In this document: positions 1 to 5,896 of the stretch, piece by piece
Position numbering within the stretch: the first letter of the stretch is position 1
Layout: each line of letters starts with the position of its first letter
Assembly (NCBI GenBank): GCA_003153655.1
Contig: PMAK01000175.1
Span: 4,828-12,208, forward strand
From: Phycisphaerales bacterium
Lineage (GTDB): Bacteria > Planctomycetota > Phycisphaerae > Tepidisphaerales > Tepidisphaeraceae
Reading direction: 5' to 3'
DNA length: 7,381 bases
Made by a program: the position numbers and the translations under genes
The notes under the pieces: generated by a model
The model's database searches: none
What the model was told of the DNA's origin: nothing
Seen by the model: the letters and a program-made list of their open reading frames with translations, nothing else

Positions 1-560
1 GCGCGGTCGAGGCGATCGTGAAGGGCCATCAGGCGCATGCGGAGCATTCCGGTTTCGCCGTTGGCGGCGGCGAGAATCATTCGGGGCATCGGGAGATTCA
101 ATTGGCACGCCTTCTCGAGATTGCTGAGGATCAGGAGCATTCGGCGGCGACGAACGATTCGGCCGGCGGTGGAGACGGCGACGAGCACGATGACAACGAA
201 CGCGAGGGCGTAGACGAGCATCGGGCCGGCGGCGGGCTCAACAAGTGAGACCAGAAAGCCTATGAAGAGTATGGCCACGCCGATGGCGACCGTCCAGAAG
301 GCGACGGAGGCGATGATTAAGACCATGCCGCGAATGGAGGAGGATTTGGGGTCGGTGGGAGCGGCCCAGAAGAGGCGGATGGACATATCGATTAGTCCGA
401 GGAAGCAGAAGACGAAGAGCGCGATGGCAACGATGAAAGCGGAATCGGATTGAGTGGTGGCTTCGATAAATATTTCGCAGGCGGACCCGACAGCGCCGAT
501 CAGAAAGACGAGCAATTTGATCGTGGAGAAGGAGGGAAGTTTTTCCGGTGCGGATTCCAT
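1..560 (-). CDS. GspF-like (type II secretion F domain) membrane protein, 3' end beyond window
   Basis: An open frame starts at ATG 560-558 and runs off the left edge without a stop, giving 186 complete residues. Three or four strongly hydrophobic stretches are visible, at about 14-32, 41-58, 78-107 and 113-131. An Arg-rich turn (residues 134-140, RIVRRRR) follows, and then the beginning of what looks like a GspF/T2SSF domain: LEKACQLNLPMPRMILAA (148-165), followed by a Glu and basic helices. This resembles the LTGAGLPVEQGLRMIATE segment of the neighbouring complete GspF protein. Proteins of this type are inner-membrane platform components of type II secretion or type IV pilus machines. The gene begins 8 bases after the GspF stop, with no clear Shine-Dalgarno sequence, so translational coupling is likely. 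It is not a broken end of that GspF gene, which already has both F domains. The call rests on a partial domain, and the exact role is unknown. Confidence 0.72.
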   Translation of the reverse strand, partial: MESAPEKLPSFSTIKLLVFLIGAVGSACEIFIEATTQSDSAFIVAIALFVFCFLGLIDMSIRLFWAAPTDPKSSSIRGMVLIIASVAFWTVAIGVAILFIGFLVSLVEPAAGPMLVYALAFVVIVLVAVSTAGRIVRRRRMLLILSNLEKACQLNLPMPRMILAAANGETGMLRMRLMALHDRLDR

Positions 561-568
561 AGGGAAAA

Positions 569-1828
569 TCAGATCATGTTTAGGACGCTGAGGAGGGGCG
601 CGAACATGGCGACCATGAGTGCGCCGATGGCGAGGCCCATCACGACGAGGAGGATCGGCGTGAGGATCGCCTGGATGGTTTCGAGGCGTAGTTCGGCCTG
701 CTCCTGATACATCTGAGCCATGGCGCGGAGCGTGATGGGAAGATCGCCGCGATCGGCGGACATTTCCATGGCGGCGATGACGGTTGGGGGGAGAATTTTT
801 GGTGTGCCGGCGGCGGAGAGCGGGTGGCCGGAGTTGACGGCGGCGATCATGGCAGCGCCGTCGGCGGCGAGTCGCGGGGAGCCTGTCGCGTCATCGGCGA
901 GGGTGATGGCTGCGGGGAGATCGAGGCCGGCCTCGACTGCGAGGGCGACAGCGTGGCACCAGCGGGAAATCAGGTTTCGGCGGAGGACAGCGCCGATGAG
1001 GGGCATCGGAAGCAGGAGGCGCTCGCTGAAGGCTTCGTTGCGATTGGTTTTTCGCAGGAATGCCCAGACTCCTATCGCCAATAGCGCTACGGCCGCCAGA
1101 ACCAATGCGAACGGCCACGCGGCAACGACGGTTGAGATATTGAAAAGTGCCGTCGTGAACCAGGGGATGGTGAAATCCTGAGGTTGATATGTGCCGCCCA
1201 TGCGAACCCAGAATCTGACGTTGGATAGGCCGAAGAGCATGGGTTCCCATTTCGGGACGAGTTCGACGAGTATGAAATAGAAGACGCCGACGAATGCGCA
1301 CATGACGATCGCGGGATAACTGAGAGCTTGCCAGAGAGCGGCCTGGAGTTTGCGGACGAGGGTGAGATGACGGCCGAGGTTGAGGAGGATTCCGGAGAGG
1401 TTTCCGGCGCGGATTCCGGCGTCGATCAATTGGGCATAGAGCGGCGGGAATTTATCGCGATAGGCGGTGACGGCTTCGGGCAGGGTTTTGCCGGATTCGA
1501 GTTCGGCGGTTACGAGGTCGAGGGTTCGGCGCATGGAGGAGCCGTGCATTTCGGTGGCGATCATGCGGAGGCCTTGCTCTACGGGCAATCCTGCGCCGGT
1601 GAGTTGGGCCAACTGCTGGTTGAAGGCGAGGAAATCTTCGCCACGCAGGGGTTTGGGATGGGGTGGCGCGGCGGCGGCCTCCAGTTGTATTTGCGTCATT
1701 TGCAATGATTGCAGGCGGCGGAGGGCTTCGGCTTGATCGCGGGCGTCGATGGAACCGGAGATGCGCTGGCCGTCGGAGGTGATGGCGTGGTAGGCGAAGG
1801 TGGCGGATTTTGGGGTTTGGTCGGTCAT
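569..1828 (-). CDS. Type II secretion / type IV pilus inner-membrane platform protein, GspF/PilC family
   Basis: This 419-residue protein has the usual length and layout of GspF/PilC, the polytopic platform on which the assembly ATPase acts to extrude pseudopilins. Residues 10-50 form the typical N-terminal segment (FAYHAITSDGQRISGSIDA). F domain 1 spans about 65-190 and contains LAQLTGAGLPVEQGL and AGIRAGNLSGIL. F domain 2 spans about 280-405 and contains AVALAVEAGLDLPAAI and EMSADRGDLP; the paired 'aGlpl..al' and 'aGe/rGnL' motifs are a family signature. Membrane helices are likely at about 168-192, 230-257 and 386-413. ATG at 1828 fits the family N-terminus; an AAGGGG run lies 12 bases upstream, a rather long spacing. 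The gene is third in the minus-strand block, 42 bases after the sigma factor gene and 8 bases before the next gene. No pseudopilin gene is in view, so secretion versus pilus use cannot be decided. Confidence 0.92.
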   Translation of the reverse strand: MTDQTPKSATFAYHAITSDGQRISGSIDARDQAEALRRLQSLQMTQIQLEAAAAPPHPKPLRGEDFLAFNQQLAQLTGAGLPVEQGLRMIATEMHGSSMRRTLDLVTAELESGKTLPEAVTAYRDKFPPLYAQLIDAGIRAGNLSGILLNLGRHLTLVRKLQAALWQALSYPAIVMCAFVGVFYFILVELVPKWEPMLFGLSNVRFWVRMGGTYQPQDFTIPWFTTALFNISTVVAAWPFALVLAAVALLAIGVWAFLRKTNRNEAFSERLLLPMPLIGAVLRRNLISRWCHAVALAVEAGLDLPAAITLADDATGSPRLAADGAAMIAAVNSGHPLSAAGTPKILPPTVIAAMEMSADRGDLPITLRAMAQMYQEQAELRLETIQAILTPILLVVMGLAIGALMVAMFAPLLSVLNMI

Positions 1829-1870
1829 GGGTACGCAGTGCCCCTTTGGGCGGTGGCTAAACGATGGAGG

Positions 1871-2902
1871 TTAGGGAGCTTTTCCAGCGCCGGGGCCGTC
1901 AGGGCCCCAGATGACGAGGGCGGACGCCGGTTTTGATTTTTGGTGCGGCTGTTCTTCGGGTTGAGTCAGTCGAGTAGCTCCGGATCCCCAGTGTGTGCCG
2001 AGGATTTGGAGGAAAATAAGAGCGCCGATCATTCCAATCAGGGCCATCACCATCGGGGGCGAGATCAGGCGAGAGAATAATTTTGGGGACGGCGGATGAC
2101 GCATCGGATCCGGGGAGCCGAACTGAGCGGCGCGGGCGGCGGCGTTGGCGCCGCTGACCATGGACATTTTTCCGAGTTCGTGGACGAGACTGGCCGGGGC
2201 CTGGCGGGCCGCGACGTGGCAGAGTAGGCCTGCGAGCGCGGCGGGGAGCGCATAGACGCCTTTTAGGCGGAGATGCTGGCGGAGCTCGTCGAGGGCCGCG
2301 TGCATGCGGCGGGAGATTGTGGATGGGGATTGGCCGGTGTCGGATGCAAGCTCTGCCTGGGATTTTCCGAGGAGGAAATGCTGGACGAGGAGATTGCGCA
2401 AATCCTCGGGCATGTCGGCGAGAGCCTGATCGACTGCGGGGGAAAGCTCGGCCCAACTGGAAGCTTCGTGATTGCACTCGCGGGTGTAGACGATTTCGCG
2501 GCGCTTGCGGGAGGTTTCGCTGCGGAGGGAATCGAGTGCGAGATGGGTGGCGGTGCGATGCAGCCAGCCGCCGAGGTTTTGACGAACCTCGTGCGGCCGG
2601 CGCATCAGGCGGAAAAAAGTTTCCTGGGAGAGGTCTTCCGCCCGCGACCCGTCCCCTATAACGCGGAGGCAAGTTGCATAGACGAAGCTGGCGTAACGCT
2701 GAACGATCTGGGCGAAAGCCTGCGGATCGCCGAGGCCGGCGTAGCGCTTGAGGAGGACGAAATCGTCTTCGCGCATCTCGGCGTTTTGCCGGGACTGGGC
2801 TTGCGTGATTGGCCGGTCGAGAATTGGAACGAAATTCATAGCCATCGGCTGCTCCATCTTATTGACGGAGGGGGTTTGGGAAATTTCAGCCAGAATGGAC
2901 AT
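1871..2902 (-). CDS. Sigma-70 family (ECF-type) RNA polymerase sigma factor with C-terminal transmembrane anchor
   Basis: This 343-residue protein begins with a two-domain sigma core. Sigma-2 spans about 62-128 (QRYASFVYATCLRVIGD, RAEDLSQETFFRLMRR, GGWLHRTATHLALDSLRS). Sigma-4 spans about 152-212 (LADMPEDLRNLLVQHFLLGK, then the helix-turn-helix QAELASDTGQSPSTISRRMH). No region 1.1 or 3 is visible, as in ECF factors. The extension at 213-343 is unusual for a simple ECF protein. It has an Ala/Leu-rich stretch at 219-232, a linker containing PASLV like that seen in planctomycete ECF factors, a basic patch, one clear membrane helix at about 283-301, and a 42-residue Pro/Lys-rich tail. Positive residues before the helix predict a cytoplasmic sigma core and an external tail. 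ATG 2902 is preferred over the Met codons at residues 16, 20 and 22 because an AGGA lies 8 bases upstream, overlapping the stop of the ATPase gene. No anti-sigma gene is adjacent. Target genes are unknown. Confidence 0.9.
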   Translation of the reverse strand: MSILAEISQTPSVNKMEQPMAMNFVPILDRPITQAQSRQNAEMREDDFVLLKRYAGLGDPQAFAQIVQRYASFVYATCLRVIGDGSRAEDLSQETFFRLMRRPHEVRQNLGGWLHRTATHLALDSLRSETSRKRREIVYTRECNHEASSWAELSPAVDQALADMPEDLRNLLVQHFLLGKSQAELASDTGQSPSTISRRMHAALDELRQHLRLKGVYALPAALAGLLCHVAARQAPASLVHELGKMSMVSGANAAARAAQFGSPDPMRHPPSPKLFSRLISPPMVMALIGMIGALIFLQILGTHWGSGATRLTQPEEQPHQKSKPASALVIWGPDGPGAGKAP

Positions 2903-2910
2903 TTGGCGGT

Positions 2911-2914
2911 TCCT
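2911..2914 (-). promoter_or_regulatory. Shine-Dalgarno overlapping the upstream stop codon (sigma factor gene)
   Basis: On the minus strand the ATPase gene ends in TAG, and the next bases make TAGGA. The AGGA lies 8 bases before the ATG at 2902. This supports that start for the sigma factor over the internal Met codons and suggests translational coupling between the ATPase and sigma factor genes. Confidence 0.6.
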
Positions 2915-4010
2915 ATTTGGCGGCGGCTATGACGCGATTCAGCTCTGGTTCGTCTGTAATTCCTTTTTCCACAAGGTCTTGGCCTACATTATACAGTGTT
3001 TGGTGGGTGGATTGGGAGCGATAAATCTTTGTGAGGGCATCGGAATCGGCGCGCTCCATGACGGCTTTTTTCAGGGGGGCGTCCATGGCTACGAATTCGG
3101 CTAGGGGGACTCGGCCGTGATAGCCGCCCGGGGATGTTCGGCGGATCAGCCGCTGGGCGACGATTGCGTGGATGCTGCTGGTGAGTTGGTAGGGTTCGAT
3201 ACCCATTTCGAGAAGACGGGCGAGAGCGCCGGCGGGTGTAGCGGCGTGGAGGGCGGTGATGAGACGATGGCCGGAGAGCGCGGCCTGGACGGCGAGGGAG
3301 GCGGTGGCGGCGTCGCGGATTTCGCCGAGCATGAGGACCTGCGGGTCCTGGCGGAGAATGCTGCGGAGGGCTTTTTCGTAGGTGAGCTGGCCGAAGGGGG
3401 AGACCTCGATTTGGGTGACGCCGGGGAGATCGCGTTCGACGGGGTCTTCGAGGGCGATGATGCTTTGGCCGGGATTAATGCGGAGGATTTGGCGGAGGAG
3501 TGCGTAGATGGTTGTGGTTTTGCCGGAGCCCGCGGGGCCGGTGAGGATCATCATACCGGTGTCGCCGGCGGCGAAATTGGTCAGGCCGGTGACTACATTT
3601 TTGGGGAGAGCGAGATCTTCGAGGACTGCGGGTTGTATGTGTTCAGCCGGCATGCGGAGGGCGGCTCGCAGGCCGTGGATTGTGGGCATGATGGAGAGGC
3701 GTAATTCGATGGGGGCTTGGTCGGGGTGATCTTCCGAATTATTGGGGATTGAGAGGCGGCCTTCTTGCGGGATGTCGAGGCGATAGGTGAGGAGCTTGGC
3801 CATGACCATGAGCCGCCCTACCGCTGCCCGGCCCTGGGCGGAATTTAGTTTGCGATTGGTTTCGAGGACGCCGTCGATTCGGAAGCGGATTTCGTAGCCG
3901 GCTAGTGCGGGCTCGACGTGGATGTCAGAGGCGCGAAGACGAATGGCGTCTGCCAGGAAGGCGTCAACCAGGGGGCGGATATCGGGGGCGACCGGGGCGG
4001 ATGCGGTCAT
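2913..4010 (-). CDS. Type II secretion / type IV pilus assembly ATPase, GspE/PilB family, short form
   Basis: This cytoplasmic ATPase powers pseudopilin assembly. The N2 domain covers about 10-125, with ASDIHVEP (27-34), RFRIDGVLE (42-50) and IPQEGRLSI (80-88). The ATPase core follows: Walker A GPAGSGKTTT (158-167), the Asp box IALEDPVERDLPGVTQIEV (185-203), LRSILRQDPQ (215-224), Walker B LMLGEIRD (226-233), and the His box GHRLITALHA (247-256) followed by LLEMGIEPYQL and VAQRLIRR. At 365 residues it is well short of the usual GspE/PilB (roughly 500-570). The N1 domain, which normally docks on GspL-type partners, is absent. The tetracysteine metal-binding motif is also missing: after QRLIRR the sequence goes straight to TSPGGYHGRVPLAEF with no CxxC. 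All catalytic motifs are intact, so it should be functional and is not a pseudogene. It is the first gene of the minus-strand block. The SDIHVEP and PQEGRL motifs argue for GspE/PilB rather than PilT. Confidence 0.9.
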   Translation of the reverse strand: MTASAPVAPDIRPLVDAFLADAIRLRASDIHVEPALAGYEIRFRIDGVLETNRKLNSAQGRAAVGRLMVMAKLLTYRLDIPQEGRLSIPNNSEDHPDQAPIELRLSIMPTIHGLRAALRMPAEHIQPAVLEDLALPKNVVTGLTNFAAGDTGMMILTGPAGSGKTTTIYALLRQILRINPGQSIIALEDPVERDLPGVTQIEVSPFGQLTYEKALRSILRQDPQVLMLGEIRDAATASLAVQAALSGHRLITALHAATPAGALARLLEMGIEPYQLTSSIHAIVAQRLIRRTSPGGYHGRVPLAEFVAMDAPLKKAVMERADSDALTKIYRSQSTHQTLYNVGQDLVEKGITDEPELNRVIAAAK

Positions 4011-4016
4011 GGGAGT

Positions 4017-4055
4017 ATTCTACCAGACAAAGGTTTTTGTGCGTCTGCATAGAAT
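4017..4055. promoter_or_regulatory. Imperfect dyad in the divergent intergenic region, possible operator or leader hairpin
   Basis: The left arm is ATTCTA-cc-AGAC (4017-4028) and the right arm is GTCT-gca-TAGAAT (4043-4055). That gives ten complementary positions separated by 14 bases, in which ACAAA and TTTGT can also pair. It ends 7 bases before the ATPase start codon. Each arm reads TAGAAT, a -10-like hexamer, when read outward on its own strand (minus on the left, plus on the right), but neither has a convincing -35 element. It could be a regulator site for the secretion operon, a 5' leader hairpin, or chance. Confidence 0.35.
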
Positions 4056-4104
4056 GACGAGGCTAAGAGGCCTTTGGTGCAAAGAAAGGGCATTTTTCGT
4101 TGCC

Positions 4105-4133
4105 TTGAACTCCTGGTTGCGGGGCCGGATAAT
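4105..4133 (+). promoter_or_regulatory. Candidate sigma-70 type promoter for the Sua5-phosphatase and rpiB genes
   Basis: TTGAAC (4105-4110), a 17-base spacer and GATAAT (4128-4133) match the housekeeping consensus at 4/6 and 5/6 positions. Transcription would begin near 4140, only about 9 bases before ATG 4149. That supports this ATG over the upstream in-frame TTG at 4074, which lies before the promoter, but leaves a very short leader. Planctomycete promoters are poorly characterised, so confidence is limited. Confidence 0.4.
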
Positions 4134-4148
4134 CCGGGGCGGTTTGAT

Positions 4149-5261
4149 ATGCAGGCGCAGGTTGTCCAAATTCTCGGGGCGGCGGATTATCCACAGGAGA
4201 TTCTGCGCGCGGCGGAGCTTTTGTCGGCGGGGAAACTTGTGGTGCTGCCTACGGAGACGGTTTATGGGGTGGCGGGTGTTTTGAACGATCCGCAGGCACA
4301 TGCGATGCTTTCGGAGTTGCGGCATTCATCCGCGGCGCGGTCGTTTACCGTGCATGTTGCGCGACCTGAAGCGGCATTGCAGTATCTGGGTGAGGTGAAT
4401 GATTTTGGTCGGCGGGCGATGCGCAAGCTTTGGCCGGGGCCGGTTGGATTGATCTTTGACGTGCCGGCGGAGCGGCGGCGGCAGGTGGCGAAGAAATTGA
4501 AGGTCGCGGAAGAAGATTTGTATGATGGATCATCCATCACGTTGCGATGCCCGGGTCATCCGGTTTTTGAGGACATCGCGGGACAGGTGGATGGGCCGGT
4601 GGTTTTGATCTCGGCGGGGCAGAGCGTTCATCATGCCGGGGATTTGACGGAGACGATTCTGTCGCGGGTGGAGGCGGTTTTTGACGCGGGGGGAACGCGG
4701 TTTTCCAAGCCTTCGACGCTGGTGCGGATCAAGGAGAATTCTTACGAGATGGAGCGCGCGGGGGTTTATGATGAGCGGATTATCGACCGGCTGCTTCGCA
4801 CGACGATTTTGTTTATCTGCAGCGGGAACACGTGCCGGAGTCCGATGGCGGAGGCGATCGCGAAGAAATATCTGGCAGATCGGTTATCGGTTTTGCCGGA
4901 TGCGCTGGAGGATCGCGGCGTCAGCGTGATATCGGCGGGGAGCTTTGCGATGCCGGGTGCGCCGGCGGCGCCGCAGGCTGTTGAGGCGCTAAAGACGATG
5001 GGGCTGGATCTTTCGAGGCATCGGTCGCAGGCGCTGTCCGTGGAACTGATTCAGCAGGCGGATTTTATCTATGCGATGACGCGAAATCATGCGAGGTCGG
5101 TGATCTCGCTTGTACCGTCGTCGGCGGATAAAGTTTCGCCGCTCGATCCGGAGCGTGATATTGAGGATCCGATCGGGAGCGACCTGCCGGTTTACAATCA
5201 GGTGGCAGACCTGCTAAAAAAGCTGATTGAGAAGCGCCTGGCACAGGCTGTCGTGCCGTGA
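4149..5261 (+). CDS. Fusion protein: divergent Sua5/YrdC-like domain plus YwlE-like low-molecular-weight protein phosphatase
   Basis: This is a 370-residue two-domain protein. Residues 13-213 are Sua5/YrdC-like: LPTETVYG (33-40), KLWPGPVGLIFDVP (93-106), SITLRCPGHP (129-138), KPSTLVRI (187-194). This family makes threonylcarbamoyl-adenylate for t6A in tRNA. However, the KxR motif reads RHS (58-60) and the SxN motif reads SAG (155-157), so that activity is uncertain. Residues 218-365 form a complete LMW phosphatase: the CX5R loop CSGNTCRS (224-231), AGSFAMPGAPAAPQAVEAL (263-281), YAMTRNH (308-314), and the acid loop DIEDP (337-341) carrying the general-acid Asp. Thr228 sits where the arginine phosphatase YwlE has Thr11 and tyrosine phosphatases usually have Ile, which suggests phosphoarginine specificity. 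The ATG was chosen because the 25-residue extension to TTG 4074 is not family-like and crosses the candidate promoter. rpiB follows after 15 bases, probably in the same operon. No signal peptide is visible, so it is probably cytoplasmic. Confidence 0.87.
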   Translation: MQAQVVQILGAADYPQEILRAAELLSAGKLVVLPTETVYGVAGVLNDPQAHAMLSELRHSSAARSFTVHVARPEAALQYLGEVNDFGRRAMRKLWPGPVGLIFDVPAERRRQVAKKLKVAEEDLYDGSSITLRCPGHPVFEDIAGQVDGPVVLISAGQSVHHAGDLTETILSRVEAVFDAGGTRFSKPSTLVRIKENSYEMERAGVYDERIIDRLLRTTILFICSGNTCRSPMAEAIAKKYLADRLSVLPDALEDRGVSVISAGSFAMPGAPAAPQAVEALKTMGLDLSRHRSQALSVELIQQADFIYAMTRNHARSVISLVPSSADKVSPLDPERDIEDPIGSDLPVYNQVADLLKKLIEKRLAQAVVP

Positions 5262-5276
5262 CACCGGAGAAGTCGG

Positions 5277-5720
5277 ATGCATATTGCCGTCGCCTGCGAT
5301 CATCGAGGGTATGAAGCGAAGAAGAAGCTGATTCCCATGCTGAAGAAGCTTGGGCATGAGGTAAAGGACTTCGGGTGCGAAAGCACGGCGGCGGTGGATT
5401 ATCCGGAATTCGCGATAGCGGCGTCGAAGGCGGTTGCCGACGGGACGCATAACATGGGGATTTTGCTGGACGGGAGCGGGATCGGGATGTCGGTGGCGGG
5501 AAACAAGGTGCGGGACATCCGGGCCGGGCTGGTGCATGATGAGATCACGGCACATCGGGCGCGGGAGCACAATCATTGCAACGTGCTGTGCCTGGGAACG
5601 GATTTGCTGAGCGAGGACCAGATTCGGCGGATTGTGGAGATTTTTCTGAGCACGCCTTGCGGCGAGGGGCGGCATGCGCGGCGGGTGGAGCAGCTTCGGG
5701 AATTTGAGCGCAGGAAGTAA
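5277..5720 (+). CDS. rpiB: RpiB/LacAB family sugar-phosphate isomerase, probable ribose 5-phosphate isomerase B
   Basis: This 147-residue protein has the standard RpiB length and aligns throughout. It carries ACDHRGYEAKK at 6-16 (the phosphate/sugar-binding CDH), DYP at 41-43, LDGSGIGMSVAGNK at 64-77, AREHNHCNVLCLG at 95-107 (His98 is the likely ring-opening His), and GRHARRVEQL at 131-140. The family interconverts ribose 5-phosphate and ribulose 5-phosphate in the non-oxidative pentose phosphate pathway. The odd point is residue 65: E. coli RpiB has its catalytic base Cys in the motif ICGTGIG, whereas this protein has Asp. The Mycobacterium enzyme lacks that Cys too and uses a Glu elsewhere; LacA/LacB galactose-6-phosphate isomerases also differ here. 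Substrate is therefore slightly uncertain. The start is supported by GGAGAAG (5266-5272) four bases before the ATG. It lies 15 bases after the Sua5-phosphatase gene and is probably co-transcribed with it. Confidence 0.9.
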   Translation: MHIAVACDHRGYEAKKKLIPMLKKLGHEVKDFGCESTAAVDYPEFAIAASKAVADGTHNMGILLDGSGIGMSVAGNKVRDIRAGLVHDEITAHRAREHNHCNVLCLGTDLLSEDQIRRIVEIFLSTPCGEGRHARRVEQLREFERRK

Positions 5721-5764
5721 AGTTTGTTTTTCTGGCCGTACTTTAATTCGCACGATTCAATTTA

Positions 5765-5869
5765 ACCGCAGAGGCCGCGGAGAACCCCGATACATCGGGA
5801 CAGGCTGCGGAGAAGAAAATACGCCCATTCATTTCGTTTTTTTTCTGCGATTTCCGCGTATTCCGCGGT
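5765..5869. repeat. Long imperfect inverted repeat between convergent genes, possible two-way terminator
   Basis: The left arm (5765-5781, beginning ACCGCAGAGG) is complementary to the right arm (5853-5869) at 13 of 17 positions. Both arms have AT-rich flanks: TTTAA on the left, AAAAATTATTTTAAA on the right. A run of eight T lies at 5837-5844, inside the loop. The 176-base spacer (5721-5896) between the stops of rpiB and the metallophosphoesterase gene holds no convincing gene. The composition resembles the 'ACCGCAGAGG...GCGGAG' dispersed palindromes common in spacers of planctomycete and other environmental genomes. Being one copy of such a family is inference. Confidence 0.6.
5785..5799. 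repeat. Small hairpin nested within the left part of the inverted repeat
   Basis: CCCGA (5786-5790) and TCGGG (5795-5799) form a five-pair stem with a TACA loop, extendable to six pairs with a two-base loop. The surrounding sequence reads GCGGAGAA, then the hairpin plus ACAGG, then CTGCGGAGAA. The hairpin therefore seems to interrupt a GCGGAGAA tandem motif, as if inserted. Confidence 0.45.
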
Positions 5870-5896
5870 GAAAAATTATTTTAAATGCAGGTGGGT

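Noticed and set aside
1..560. Left-edge gene as a frameshifted C-terminal piece of the GspF gene
   Set aside because: The adjacent GspF already has both F domains and a normal C-terminus, and this frame has its own ATG and distinct membrane helices.
1871..1903. GPDGPGAGKAP at the sigma factor C-terminus as a possible P-loop
   Set aside because: It lacks the Ser/Thr after Lys, lies in a flexible Pro-rich tail beyond the membrane helix, and has no accompanying ATPase motifs.
1899..2672. 257-codon minus-strand frame rich in Arg and Pro
   Set aside because: It overlaps the sigma factor gene in another frame, shows no domain motifs, and has low-complexity composition.
2273..2932. 219-codon plus-strand frame
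   Set aside because: Antisense to the sigma factor gene; no recognisable motif, whereas the opposite strand has clear sigma-2 and sigma-4 regions.
3117..3704. 195-codon Gly/Glu/Asp-rich plus-strand open frame
   Set aside because: It lies entirely antisense to the GspE-like ATPase, whose motifs are intact; its composition is typical of a shadow frame of GC-rich coding DNA.
2913..4010. ATPase gene as a truncated pseudogene
   Set aside because: It is short, but every catalytic motif is intact, it begins cleanly at the N2 domain, and it is tightly spaced with the next gene.
4074..4148. N-terminal extension of the Sua5-phosphatase protein from TTG 4074
   Set aside because: The added 25 residues are not family-like and the segment contains the TTGAAC-17-GATAAT candidate promoter; ATG 4149 is a better start.
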